Assembly (NCBI RefSeq): GCF_024397915.1 | Contig: NZ_CP073347.1 | Location: 3,968,001-4,032,000, forward strand | Direction: 5' to 3' | DNA: 64,000 bases | Source of the DNA: Marinobacterium rhizophilum | Lineage (GTDB): Bacteria > Pseudomonadota > Gammaproteobacteria > Pseudomonadales > Balneatricaceae | In this document: positions 17,756 to 30,670 of the stretch, in pieces | How the letters are laid out: each line of letters starts with the position of its first letter | How positions within the stretch are numbered: position 1 is the stretch's first letter | The notes under the pieces: model-generated | Told to the model about the DNA's origin: nothing | What the model saw: only the letters and a program-made list of their open reading frames with translations | Database searches by the model: none | Made by a program: the position numbers and the translations under genes

Positions 17756-19345
17756 ATGGACACTACGCTCAGTCCGAATATGGACGATACCGATCATGGT
17801 CACGGGCCCGCCAAGGGTATGGGGCGCTGGCTCTTTACAACCAATCACAAGGATATAGGCACCCTCTACCTCTGGTTCAGCCTGCTGATGTTCCTGACCG
17901 GCGGCTGCATGGCGCTAATGATACGGGCCGAGCTGTTTCAGCCTGGACTGCAACTGGTACAGCCTGACTTCTTTAACCAGATGACCACCATGCATGGTCT
18001 TATCATGGTTTTCGGTGCCGTGATGCCGGCCTTTGTAGGCCTGGCCAACTGGATGATTCCCATCATGGTGGGGGCGCCGGACATGGCATTGCCACGCATG
18101 AATAACTGGAGCTTCTGGATCCTGCCCTTTGCCTTTTCCCTGATGCTCTCGACGCTCTTTATGGAAGGAGGTGGCCCCAACTTTGGCTGGACTTTCTACG
18201 CGCCGCTCTCGACCACCTATGCGCCGCCGAGCGTGACCTTCTTTATCTTTGCCGTGCACATGATGGGCTTCAGCTCGATCATGGGGGCAATCAATATTAT
18301 TGCCACCATCCTTAACCTGCGCGCCCCTGGCATGACGATGATGAAGTTGCCGCTGTTCGTCTGGACCTGGCTGATCACGGCCTTCCTGCTGATTGCGGTC
18401 ATGCCCGTGCTGGCAGGTGTGGTCACCATGATGCTGATGGATATTCACTTCGGTACCAGCTTCTTCAATGCAGCCGGTGGCGGCGATCCGGTACTGTTTC
18501 AGCATGTGTTCTGGTTCTTCGGTCACCCCGAGGTCTACATCATGATTTTGCCGGCCTTCGGCATTGTCAGCGAGATTATTCCGACCTTTGCCCGCAAGAA
18601 ACTGTTTGGCTATGCCTCAATGGTGTACGCGACCTCGTCGATTGCGCTGCTGTCATTCCTTGTTTGGGCACATCACATGTTTACGGTCGGCATGCCGCTG
18701 GCCGGCGAGCTGTTCTTCATGTATGCGACCATGCTGATCGCGGTACCCACCGGGGTGAAGGTATTCAACTGGGTGGCGACCATGTTCCATGGCTCCATGA
18801 CCTTCGAAACGCCGATGCTGTTTGCGCTGGCCTTTGTGGTGCTGTTCACCATCGGTGGTTTCTCCGGCCTGATGCTGGCGATCGCTCCGGCCGACTTCCA
18901 GTACCACGATACCTACTTCGTCGTGGCGCACTTTCATTATGTGCTGGTGCCCGGAGCCATCTTCTCGATCATGGCCGGTGTCTATTACTGGCTGCCCAAA
19001 TGGACCGGGCATATGCTCAACGAGCGTCTCGGCAAGGCGCATTTCTGGCTCAGCTTCATCGGCGTGAACATTACATTCTTCCCGATGCACTTCGTGGGTC
19101 TGGCGGGGATGCCTCGACGGATTCCGGACTATGCGCTGCAGTTTGCCGATTTTAATGCGGTGGCCAGTGTTGGTGCCTTTATCTTTGGCTTCTCCCAGCT
19201 GCTGCTCGTGTACAACATTATCAGTTGTATCCGTGGAGGCGAACGTGCCACGGACCAGGTCTGGGAGGGATCCCACGGGCTTGAATGGACGCTGCCATCC
19301 CCCGCGCCCTATCACACCTTTTCGAAACCTCCGGTGGTCAAGTAA
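17756..19345 (+). CDS. coxA: Cytochrome c oxidase subunit I
   Basis: The product (529 aa) is the twelve-helix haem-copper oxidase subunit I. CuB and haem ligand motifs are present: HPEVY for the covalent His-Tyr pair, WAHHMF, and FVVAHFHYVL for the haem a/a3 histidines. This is the A1-type proton-pumping family by its HPEVY-containing helix VI. It follows coxB after nine bases with AGGAGG before the ATG. Confidence 0.97.
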   Translation: MDTTLSPNMDDTDHGHGPAKGMGRWLFTTNHKDIGTLYLWFSLLMFLTGGCMALMIRAELFQPGLQLVQPDFFNQMTTMHGLIMVFGAVMPAFVGLANWMIPIMVGAPDMALPRMNNWSFWILPFAFSLMLSTLFMEGGGPNFGWTFYAPLSTTYAPPSVTFFIFAVHMMGFSSIMGAINIIATILNLRAPGMTMMKLPLFVWTWLITAFLLIAVMPVLAGVVTMMLMDIHFGTSFFNAAGGGDPVLFQHVFWFFGHPEVYIMILPAFGIVSEIIPTFARKKLFGYASMVYATSSIALLSFLVWAHHMFTVGMPLAGELFFMYATMLIAVPTGVKVFNWVATMFHGSMTFETPMLFALAFVVLFTIGGFSGLMLAIAPADFQYHDTYFVVAHFHYVLVPGAIFSIMAGVYYWLPKWTGHMLNERLGKAHFWLSFIGVNITFFPMHFVGLAGMPRRIPDYALQFADFNAVASVGAFIFGFSQLLLVYNIISCIRGGERATDQVWEGSHGLEWTLPSPAPYHTFSKPPVVK

Positions 19346-19363
19346 CAGCGGGAGAAAAGGTTG

Positions 19364-19939
19364 ATGGATAGTCTTAGGCGCAGGAACAGGCGACTGGTAT
19401 TGCAGCTGGTACTCGGTGGAACCTTCATGTTCGGCTTTGGTTTTGCCCTGGTGCCGCTGTACGACGTTTTCTGTCGTATTACCGGTCTCAATGGCAAGAT
19501 TACCAACACAGGCCCTGTCGCCATTGAGGTTGCTGATACCAGTCGCGATGTGCGCGTGCAGTTTATCGGCGTGAACAATGAGGGCATGCCCTGGGAGTTC
19601 CGGCCGCTGCAGCATACGGTCTCGGTTAACCCCGGTGAAATGCGCCAGATGGCTTTTTATGCCCGCAACCCCACGGGCCGACGCATGGTCGCCCAGGCCG
19701 TCCCTTCGGTTACGCCGTCCGAGGCCGCCCAGTACCTGCACAAGGTCAGCTGTTTCTGCTTTGATCAGCAGCCGCTTGAGGCGGATGAGGGGCTGGAAAT
19801 GCCGCTGCTGTTTGTTATCGACAAGAAGCTGCCAGCGGATATCAATACCATCACGCTGTCCTACACCCTGTTCGATATCACCCCGACCCTGTCCACAGGA
19901 CAGGTAAAAATTGATGACACACAGAGGTCGACGCTATGA
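19364..19939 (+). CDS. ctaG: Cytochrome c oxidase assembly protein CtaG (Cox11)
   Basis: The product (191 aa) has one N-terminal membrane helix (about 10-30) followed by PLYDVFCRITG with Cys37 and a periplasmic beta domain with the copper-binding HKVSCFCF motif. Cox11/CtaG delivers copper to the CuB site of subunit I. The ATG at 19364 is preferred to the TTG three bases earlier. It overlaps coxC by four bases. Confidence 0.95.
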   Translation: MDSLRRRNRRLVLQLVLGGTFMFGFGFALVPLYDVFCRITGLNGKITNTGPVAIEVADTSRDVRVQFIGVNNEGMPWEFRPLQHTVSVNPGEMRQMAFYARNPTGRRMVAQAVPSVTPSEAAQYLHKVSCFCFDQQPLEADEGLEMPLLFVIDKKLPADINTITLSYTLFDITPTLSTGQVKIDDTQRSTL

Positions 19940-20820
19940 GTTCTGCTGCGTATTACGTACCGAATCAAAGTCGCTGGCCGATACTGGCCTCCATTGCGCT
20001 GTTCCTGATGGCGATCGGTGCCGGCAATCTGATCAATGATCTTAGTGCCGAGGTGGCGGGCGGCAGTGGCGTCTGGTTTTTGCTGCTGGGGTCCCTGTGT
20101 CTGATGGCGATTCTGTTTGGCTGGTTCCGGAACGTGATTAATGAAAGCATGTCCGGGCTCTATAACGAACAGATGGATCGGTCGTACCGCTGGGGCATGA
20201 GCTGGTTTATCTTCTCTGAGCTGATGTTCTTTGCCGCTTTTTTTGGCGCCCTGTTTTATGTCCGCACTCTGGCGGTTCCCTGGCTGGGCGGTGAGGGAGA
20301 CAAGGGCGTTTCCAATATGCTCTGGGAGGGTTTTCAGGCGCAGTGGCCGTTGATGACAACGCCGGACATGGAAACCTTTCCCGGTCCGCAGCAGATCATC
20401 GACCCCTGGCATCTGCCATTGATCAATACGGTATTACTGGTGTCTTCGAGCTTCACCGTGACCGCAGCGCACAAGGCACTGAAACTCGGCGAGCGCAGTC
20501 GCATCGTGCTCTGGCTGGCGATTACGGTGTTACTGGGTTCCGCCTTTCTGGTGTTTCAGGCCTACGAATATATCGAGGCCTATCATGATCTCGGTCTGAC
20601 GCTGCAGGCCGGCGTGTACGGCGCGACCTTCTTTATCCTGACGGGCTTTCATGGTCTGCATGTCACCCTGGGCAGCCTGATGCTGATCATTATCTGGTTG
20701 CGGGTACTGCGCGGGCATTTCGATGCTGACAATCACTTCGCCTTTGAAGCGGTTACCTGGTACTGGCACTTCGTGGATGTGGTCTGGATCGGCCTCTTTC
20801 TGTTTGTCTACATCCTCTGA
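19936..20820 (+). CDS. coxC: Cytochrome c oxidase subunit III
   Basis: The product (294 aa) is a seven-helix subunit III (FSELMFFAAFFGALFYVR, TGFHGLHVTLG, TWYWHFVDVVWIGLFLFVYIL). The subunit stabilises proton pumping and dioxygen access in the aa3 oxidase. Its ATG overlaps the ctaG stop. The next gene lies on the other strand, starting the only break in the direction of the cox locus. Confidence 0.96.
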   Translation: MSSAAYYVPNQSRWPILASIALFLMAIGAGNLINDLSAEVAGGSGVWFLLLGSLCLMAILFGWFRNVINESMSGLYNEQMDRSYRWGMSWFIFSELMFFAAFFGALFYVRTLAVPWLGGEGDKGVSNMLWEGFQAQWPLMTTPDMETFPGPQQIIDPWHLPLINTVLLVSSSFTVTAAHKALKLGERSRIVLWLAITVLLGSAFLVFQAYEYIEAYHDLGLTLQAGVYGATFFILTGFHGLHVTLGSLMLIIIWLRVLRGHFDADNHFAFEAVTWYWHFVDVVWIGLFLFVYIL

Positions 20821-20839
20821 TGCAGCGGCAGCTGAGTGG

Positions 20840-21055
20840 TCAGCGATTGAGCCAGGGGGCGTTGCTGCCGAGTTCGCCGGTGTAAAAACCGTACAGCAGC
20901 ACCAGCAGAAGTACGGCGCTGAAGGCAACCCGCACGAACAGCGAATTGACGGTGCGACTGGAGCGCCCCCGGTCCGTTAGCAGGAAATACAGCCCGCAGA
21001 AAAGACTGATGAGGATGGCGAGAAAGAGGACGGCAATCAGAGGCTTGAGGAACAT
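20840..21055 (-). CDS. DUF2909 family twin-transmembrane small protein
   Basis: The product (71 aa) starts MFLKPLIAVLFLAILISLFCGL and has two hydrophobic helices (about 3-25 and 42-60) joined by LLTDRGRSSRTVN, the pattern of the DUF2909 twin-transmembrane family. The frame is open to 21112, but the family N-terminus starts at 21055 and the extension would overlap surf1. It lies on the reverse strand between coxC and surf1, the same odd placement seen in Pseudomonas. Function is unknown; the conserved position suggests a link to the oxidase (inference). Confidence 0.82.
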   Translation of the reverse strand: MFLKPLIAVLFLAILISLFCGLYFLLTDRGRSSRTVNSLFVRVAFSAVLLLVLLYGFYTGELGSNAPWLNR

Positions 21056-21080
21056 TCGGCTAATCCGCAAAGAGTATGGC

Positions 21081-21803
21081 ATGAGTAAAGGCGACGGGCG
21101 CTCAGGTTTCAAGTGGCTTCTGCTCTTCAGTGCCTTGCTGCTGCCGTTGCTGCTCTACCTGGGTAGCTGGCAGCTAGACCGCGCGGCGCACAAGGAGGTA
21201 CTGCACAAGGCCTGGCATGATGACAGCGTTGTTGTCACAAGCCTGTCGCAGCTGACTGACTTGAGTGACACCAGCCTGTTGCAGGCACGCTTCGAAGGAA
21301 CCCTTGTGCAGGATACTTGGCTCCTGCTGGACAACCGTACCCGCGACGGGCAGGCAGGTTATGAGCTGGTTGGCTTGCTGCAGTCTCCATCAGGTGTGGA
21401 CCTGATGCCCGTTAACCTGGGTTGGCTCAAGGCCTCTTCAGATCGAACTCAGCTCCCCAGAATAGATTTACCCAGGTTGCCTGACACCTTTTCCGGGCGC
21501 GTACGCCGGATTCAGCCGGCCTTTACGCTGGCGGACGACCTCTGGTCGGCGGGCTGGCCGCTGCGGGTGCAGACGCTGGATACAGAGCGTTTGCAGTTGC
21601 GTCTGCAGCGACCGGTACTGCCCTGGGTGCTGGAAGTTGCCGAGCCTGTGGACAAAAACCTCACGACAGACTGGCCGCTGGCAACCCTCAAGCCGCAAAG
21701 GCACCTGGGGTATGCCGTGCAGTGGTTCGCAATGGCGGCGGCATTGGTGATTTTATTGATTTGCTATGGGCGTAACGCGCTATGTAAGGGAGCGGATGAG
21801 TGA
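21081..21803 (+). CDS. SURF1 family cytochrome oxidase biogenesis protein
   Basis: The product (240 aa) has the SURF1 layout: an N-terminal helix (LLLPLLLYLGSWQLDRAAHKE), a large periplasmic domain (LVGLLQSPSGVDLMPVNLGWL), and a C-terminal helix preceded by LGYAVQWFAMA. SURF1 assists haem a insertion into subunit I. The longer open frame from 20946 overlaps the reverse DUF2909 gene and is rejected. It overlaps the next gene by one base. Confidence 0.9.
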   Translation: MSKGDGRSGFKWLLLFSALLLPLLLYLGSWQLDRAAHKEVLHKAWHDDSVVVTSLSQLTDLSDTSLLQARFEGTLVQDTWLLLDNRTRDGQAGYELVGLLQSPSGVDLMPVNLGWLKASSDRTQLPRIDLPRLPDTFSGRVRRIQPAFTLADDLWSAGWPLRVQTLDTERLQLRLQRPVLPWVLEVAEPVDKNLTTDWPLATLKPQRHLGYAVQWFAMAAALVILLICYGRNALCKGADE

Positions 21804-22291
21804 TGCGAAAAAGCACATTCTGGTGGGTGTTTGCAGTGGGAGCCGGCCCCATGTTGTTGGCCAGCTTCATGTACTTTAGCGGCGTAGGTATTCCCCTTGG
21901 GCGTACTCATCACGGCGAACTGATTGCGGATGGGCGTAATGTTAACGACTGGGCACTGGCGACGGTTGCGGGGCAGCCCTGGCAGATGTCTGAACAATGG
22001 CAGTTAATGCTTACTCAGCCGCAAGGCTGCACTGCGTGTGAAGACTGGGCTGAAAAACTGCCGAATATGCATACGGCGCTGGGCAAGGAACGCGACCGGG
22101 TCGAGTGGCACCAGGTGTTTCCGGCGGATGCCGGGAAGGGACTCATGGTCGAGGATATGTCCCGGTTGGGGGCGGCGGTCTGGGTGGTGGACCCTTTGGG
22201 CAATCTGGTGTTGAGGTATGAGCTGACACAGAATCCCCAGGCCGTGCTGGATGATCTTCGCAAGTTGCTCAAACTCTCCAAACTGGGTTAA
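21803..22291 (+). CDS. Membrane-anchored CXXC protein of the cox locus
   Basis: The product (162 aa) has one N-terminal membrane helix (about 6-26) and a periplasmic part with Cys76-x2-Cys79 (PQGCTACEDW), then a VWVVDPLGNLVLRY strand and an LLKLSKL tail. The order resembles a minimal thioredoxin or Sco-like fold, where the CXXC would bind copper or reduce the CuA cysteines. Homologues sit at this place in Pseudomonas cox loci. No family name is certain. The ATG at 21803 is chosen over the GTG at 21800 because of the TGATG overlap with surf1. Confidence 0.75.
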   Translation: MRKSTFWWVFAVGAGPMLLASFMYFSGVGIPLGRTHHGELIADGRNVNDWALATVAGQPWQMSEQWQLMLTQPQGCTACEDWAEKLPNMHTALGKERDRVEWHQVFPADAGKGLMVEDMSRLGAAVWVVDPLGNLVLRYELTQNPQAVLDDLRKLLKLSKLG

Positions 22292-22306
22292 GCCAGGAGG
22301 CCAATA

Positions 22307-23341
22307 ATGCCACGACGCTCCCTGACTGTACTGCTGATCAATGTTGCTGTGGTGCTCGCCTTGCTGGTGGTGATGCTGGGGGGCTGGACACGTATCAATG
22401 ATGCGGGCCTGGGTTGTCCGGACTGGCCCGGCTGCTATGGCCACATCGTGCTGCCAGGTTCGGAGCAGGCGCTGGCCGAGGCCCAGGCACTGTACCCGGA
22501 TCAGCCACTGCTGGCGGCCAAGGGCTGGCTCGAAATGGTGCACCGCTACGCCGCCAGCAGTCTTGGGCTGCTGATGCTGGCGCTGGCCTGGCTTGGCTGG
22601 AAGCGTCGTCGTGACGGACGCTATCCCACCAGGCTCAGTATCGCGCTGTTGTGCCTGGTCTGCCTACAGGGGGCCTTTGGCATGTGGACAGTAACGCTGA
22701 AACTGCTGCCATTGGTCGTGACCCTGCATTTGCTCGGTGGGCTTGCCATCCTGTCTTTCCTGGTATTGCTGCGGTTTCGCATTCTGCGCTGGCAGCAGGC
22801 GGCGCGCCTGGCGCCGGTGCACCAGCGCCAGGGCAAGGGCTGGATAACGCTGGCGACCCTGGTGCTCTTTGGGCAGATCGCTCTGGGTGGCTGGACCAGT
22901 GCCAACTACGCGGGCTGGGCCTGCACCGACTGGCTCCAGTGCGAGCGCGGCGGCGGAGTGTCCCTCGATTTCGCGACGGGATTTACGCCTGCACTGGAAA
23001 CGGGGCCGAACTACCAGGGTGGGCACATGCCGCGTGATGCCCGTGCTGCGGTGCAGATGACTCACAGGGCCGGTGCTGTGCTGGTATTGCTGGTGGTTGG
23101 AGTCATGACCTGGCGCCTGCGCAAGGCCGGCTGGCCAAGAGCGCCGCTGATTACAATTGGTTTGCTGGTTGTGCTGCAGATTGCCTTGGGTATCGCGAAT
23201 ATCATCTATGCTGTTCCTATCCCTCTGGCGATGGCACACCACGGCGGGGCTGTTGTTCTGTTACTCAGTCTGGTGTGGTTATCCCAGCAGGATCTCGTTG
23301 TCGACAAGGAGGCTGTTTATGCCTGTGCGCAAAGCTGTTGA
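22307..23341 (+). CDS. ctaA: Haem A synthase CtaA (Cox15)
   Basis: The product (344 aa) is an eight-helix membrane protein with GGWTRINDAGLGCPDWPGCYG and the haem-ligating histidines in EMVHRYAAS, VTLHLLGG, MTHRAGA and MAHHGGA. It oxidises the C8 methyl of haem O to make haem A for the aa3 oxidase. AGGAGG precedes the ATG. Its 3' end overlaps ctaB by 23 bases. Confidence 0.94.
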   Translation: MPRRSLTVLLINVAVVLALLVVMLGGWTRINDAGLGCPDWPGCYGHIVLPGSEQALAEAQALYPDQPLLAAKGWLEMVHRYAASSLGLLMLALAWLGWKRRRDGRYPTRLSIALLCLVCLQGAFGMWTVTLKLLPLVVTLHLLGGLAILSFLVLLRFRILRWQQAARLAPVHQRQGKGWITLATLVLFGQIALGGWTSANYAGWACTDWLQCERGGGVSLDFATGFTPALETGPNYQGGHMPRDARAAVQMTHRAGAVLVLLVVGVMTWRLRKAGWPRAPLITIGLLVVLQIALGIANIIYAVPIPLAMAHHGGAVVLLLSLVWLSQQDLVVDKEAVYACAQSC

Positions 23342-24227
23342 GACTGTTGGTGCTCATGTGACCTGGCGGGACTATCTGGAACTCTGTAAACCTCGTGTGG
23401 TGGCGGTGATGTTGCTGACGGTTCTGGTTGGCATGGGGTTGGCCCGGCCCGAACTGCCGTCCGCTGGGCTGGTACTGCTGACGTTGCTGGGCGTTGCCAT
23501 GGCGGCGGGCTCGGCGGCGGCGGTCAATCACGTCATGGACCGTCATATTGACGAAAACATGGCCCGTACCCGTGGGCGCCCATTGCCGTGCGGGAAGATG
23601 AGCGCTCAGCAGGCACTGCTGTTTGCTGCCACCATGGGTATTCTGGGTATCGGCGTTCTTGCGTTCTGGGTCAATCCCCTGACGGCCTGGCTCACGCTGC
23701 TCTCCCTGATCGGATATGCCTTTATCTATACGATGTTCCTGAAGCGGGCAACGCCGCAAAATATCGTGATCGGCGGTGTTGCAGGCGCGGCGCCGCCGCT
23801 GCTTGGCTGGACCGCCGTATCCGGTGTGCTCGAACCCAACGGTTTATTGCTTGTGCTCATTATCTTTGCCTGGACACCGCCGCATTTCTGGGCACTCTGC
23901 ATCGCACGCAAGGAGGATTACATCAAGGCGGGTATCCCGATGTTGCCGGTCACCCACGGTGAGAGTTTCACCCGGCTGCAGATCATGCTTTACACGTTAC
24001 TCATGATTGCGACCACGGCATTGCCGTTCCTGACGGGCATGAGTGGTCTGATTTATCTGGCGGGGATCTTCCTGCTCAACCTGCGTTTTCTGCAGTGGGC
24101 CTGGCGAGTGATGTACGCAGGCGATAACCGCCAGATACCCATGCAGATGTTTCGTTACAGCATCAGCTACATCATGTTGCTGTTTGCCCTGTTGCTGCTG
24201 GACCACTACGTCATTCTTACGTACTAA
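23319..24227 (+). CDS. ctaB: Protohaem IX farnesyltransferase (haem O synthase)
   Basis: The product (302 aa) is a UbiA-family prenyltransferase. The aspartate-rich motif is NHVMDRHIDENMARTRGRPL, with the second motif near TPPHFWAL. It farnesylates haem B to haem O, the substrate of CtaA. The ATG at 23319 has an excellent AAGGAGG at 23306-23312; the longer frame from 23157 lies in ctaA. An inverted repeat without a T tract (24275-24305) follows the gene. sco, which often closes this operon, is not present. Confidence 0.94.
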   Translation: MPVRKAVETVGAHVTWRDYLELCKPRVVAVMLLTVLVGMGLARPELPSAGLVLLTLLGVAMAAGSAAAVNHVMDRHIDENMARTRGRPLPCGKMSAQQALLFAATMGILGIGVLAFWVNPLTAWLTLLSLIGYAFIYTMFLKRATPQNIVIGGVAGAAPPLLGWTAVSGVLEPNGLLLVLIIFAWTPPHFWALCIARKEDYIKAGIPMLPVTHGESFTRLQIMLYTLLMIATTALPFLTGMSGLIYLAGIFLLNLRFLQWAWRVMYAGDNRQIPMQMFRYSISYIMLLFALLLLDHYVILTY

Positions 24228-24367
24228 ATTCTGTCACAAAGTGTCGTACTAGGATCTACACTGACAGTGGAAAAGGGCAGCTCAAGATAGGCTTGAGGTT
24301 CGCCCATATGAAGTAGCCTCGGGTATCAGGGAAGGATGTCCAGGGCTAAGAAAAAGGGGAGTGCCAT

Positions 24368-24973
24368 ATGTTCCTGCAACACATGATGGGTATGCTGTAT
24401 CACCCTAAAGAAGAATGGGGCTCGATACGCAAGGAGCACTACACAACGCTGCACGTGTTTTTATCTCAAATCAGTATTCTGGCAGCCATCCCGGCTGTGT
24501 CACTGTTCATCGGCACCACTCAGGTGGGTTGGAGCTTCGCGGGTGGCAACTTCATCAAGCTGGAAGTGGCCAGTGCGCTACCGGTGGCGATCGCCTTTTA
24601 CTTCGCGATGTGGGTGGCCGTTGGATTTATTGCCTACGCGATACACTGGATGGAAAAAACCTACGGTGGCAACGTGTCGATGGATGAATGTATCGTCCTG
24701 ACCACCTTTACGGCAACGCCGCTGTTTCTCTCTGGTCTCGCAGGCCTGTATCCAATGCTATGGTTTAATGTCATTGTTGGCATGATTGCCCTCAGCTATA
24801 CCGTTTACCTGCTGTACACCGGTGTGCCCGTGATCATGCAGATACCGGAAGATCGGGCTTTTTTCTTCTCCTCTTCGATTCTCACCGTAGGGCTCTGTGT
24901 TCTGGTGGGCCTCCTGGCTGCATCCGCCATTCTGTGGGGAACCTATATTCCACTAAGCTATACCTCCAGTTAG
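24368..24973 (+). CDS. Yip1 family inner membrane protein
   Basis: The product (201 aa) starts MFLQHMMGMLYHPKEEWGSIRKE, the standard opening of bacterial Yip1/DUF1282 proteins, and then has five hydrophobic helices (from about residue 28 to 195). The function of the bacterial family is unknown. AGGGGAG lies before the ATG. It has its own 140-base leader and ends at a strong terminator, so it may be transcribed apart from the cox genes. Confidence 0.85.
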   Translation: MFLQHMMGMLYHPKEEWGSIRKEHYTTLHVFLSQISILAAIPAVSLFIGTTQVGWSFAGGNFIKLEVASALPVAIAFYFAMWVAVGFIAYAIHWMEKTYGGNVSMDECIVLTTFTATPLFLSGLAGLYPMLWFNVIVGMIALSYTVYLLYTGVPVIMQIPEDRAFFFSSSILTVGLCVLVGLLAASAILWGTYIPLSYTSS

Positions 24974-24996
24974 TTTCCAAGACAAACTCAATGCAG

Positions 24997-25022
24997 AGGG
25001 CGCCCGATGGGGCGCCCTTTTT
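24997..25022 (+). terminator. Rho-independent terminator after the Yip1 gene
   Basis: AGGGCGCC pairs with GGCGCCCT around a short loop and is followed by five T residues. It separates the cox/Yip1 region from the rrn leader. Confidence 0.92.
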
Positions 25023-25221
25023 GTTTGCGGGTTGCGGGAACCCTGCGGTTTTGTCAGTAAGTCTTGCTGTTAAAGCCTGCGCTGGTCGATTATTAACCAG
25101 TCTTTCCTGTGTTAAATGGTGACTGCTGTTCGTTTTTTGAACTGCTTAATGGGGCTGTCATCGGATTCGGGTCTGAATACCGCTTTTTTGCGCTTTTATG
25201 GCGTTATTTTTAAATGGGCTG

Positions 25222-25249
25222 TTGACTCTGATCTAGGGCAATGTAGAAT
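25222..25249 (+). promoter_or_regulatory. rrn promoter P1
   Basis: TTGACT and TAGAAT are separated by 16 bases, preceded by an AT-rich UP-like stretch and followed by a GC-rich discriminator (GCGCACC), typical of stringently controlled rRNA promoters. The bases from 25023 to 25221 hold no gene that I can see. Confidence 0.8.
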
Positions 25250-25407
25250 GCGCACCTCGCTTAGGGAGAGCGGCTTCAACGGCCCTCAAGCAGAGCGGGC
25301 AAGTCGGAAGTAAGTGGTTGATTTTCTTAGAAAGTTAGCCGGTGTTATCGACTTGTGAGTCACTCGTTTTTCTCCTCGGCTGCGGTCGAAAATGTTGAAA
25401 AAAAGAG

Positions 25408-25435
25408 TTGACTTAAAACACCGAGTCGCTAGAAT
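25408..25435 (+). promoter_or_regulatory. rrn promoter P2
   Basis: This repeats the P1 layout: TTGACT, a 16-base spacer, TAGAAT, then GCGCCTC. An A-tract sits just upstream. It lies 186 bases after P1, giving tandem rRNA promoters. Confidence 0.8.
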
Positions 25436-25487
25436 ATGCGCCTCACTTGAGACACGGGATCAGCGGTAGCGGTCCTTGAGTCCAAGC

Positions 25488-25525
25488 GCTCTTTAACAGA
25501 TTGATCAGGTAATTCGTGTGGGCGC
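25488..25525 (+). promoter_or_regulatory. rrn leader: boxA antiterminator and left half of the 16S processing stem
   Basis: GCTCTTTAACA at 25488-25498 is the boxA element bound by NusB/NusE in rRNA antitermination. Bases 25503-25525 are complementary, allowing G-U pairs, to 27197-27219 after the 16S gene, forming the long stem cut by RNase III. Confidence 0.85.
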
Positions 25526-25635
25526 TTGTCAGGATAAGGCATAAAAGCTTTATCAAGGTAAGCAACCTTCATGTGAATTCATTTAAGTTGTTTTAGCTTG
25601 AGTCAGATTTATCGATACTTCGGTATCTTGATTTT

Positions 25636-27172
<1,537 letters not shown>

Positions 27173-27412
27173 AACGACATGGCTTGTTCTGGCATAGCGT
27201 CCACACGAATTACCTGATCTTGAAGTTAAAGCACGGAGTTTTAAACCGTACGTCTGCAGTTGCGGACTGACTGTTTAAAGCTTCAATGCTTTATCGCTCT
27301 TTAACAATATGGATTCGAATTAATTCGAGATATGTCTTGTACTGTAGTACAAGCGCCAATGGCGAAAAATCTTATCGAACTCTCGTCCTTACCAGACGCC
27401 TTCGGGTTATAT
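27173..27412 (+). other. 16S-23S spacer without tRNA genes
   Basis: The 240-base spacer contains the right half of the 16S processing stem (27197-27219), a second boxA (GCTCTTTAACA, 27296-27306) and the left half of the 23S stem (from 27391). No tRNA cloverleaf or TTCGA-type T-loop is seen, so this operon lacks the common tRNA-Ile/Ala pair. Confidence 0.85.
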
Positions 27413-30300
<2,888 letters not shown>

Positions 30301-30497
30301 ATAACGCCCAAGGCGTTTGGTTGCCGGCTGACAGAAAGCAGCCGGCGAAAAGCACGAGAGACAAGATTTTGAGCATTGGCAAGAGCTTGTGCTGCAGACA
30401 AGACAAAGCGCGCTTTCAAAAAGCACGCACCCTCGAATTAAGGCACGTAGTGAACAGAGAAATCTGATCATTACCAGAATCCATATTGTACAAGTTT

Positions 30498-30616
30498 TGC
30501 TTGGCGACAATAGAGCTGTGGAACCACCTGATCCCATCCCGAACTCAGTAGTGAAACGCGGTATCGCCGATGGTAGTGTGGGGTTTCCCCATGTGAGAGT
30601 AGGTCATCGCCAAGCA
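30498..30616 (+). rRNA. rrf: 5S ribosomal RNA
   Basis: The 119-base gene starts TGCTTGGCGAC and ends GTCATCGCCAAGCA, the two ends pairing as helix I. Loop A/B sequence CCACCTGATCCCATCCCGAACTC matches bacterial 5S. It is the only intact copy; decayed copies lie downstream. Confidence 0.95.
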
Positions 30617-30627
30617 TTTAATAACGG

Positions 30628-30658
30628 AAACCCCGGTCTCGCAGAGGCCGGGGTTTTT
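30628..30658 (+). terminator. rrn operon terminator
   Basis: AAACCCCGG pairs with CCGGGGTTT across an 11-base loop and is followed by T residues. It lies 11 bases after the 5S gene. Confidence 0.92.
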
Positions 30659-30670
30659 CCGTTCTGGATC

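Noticed and set aside
16553..19741. Reverse frames opposite coxB, coxA and ctaG
   Set aside because: Antisense shadows of strongly conserved oxidase genes.
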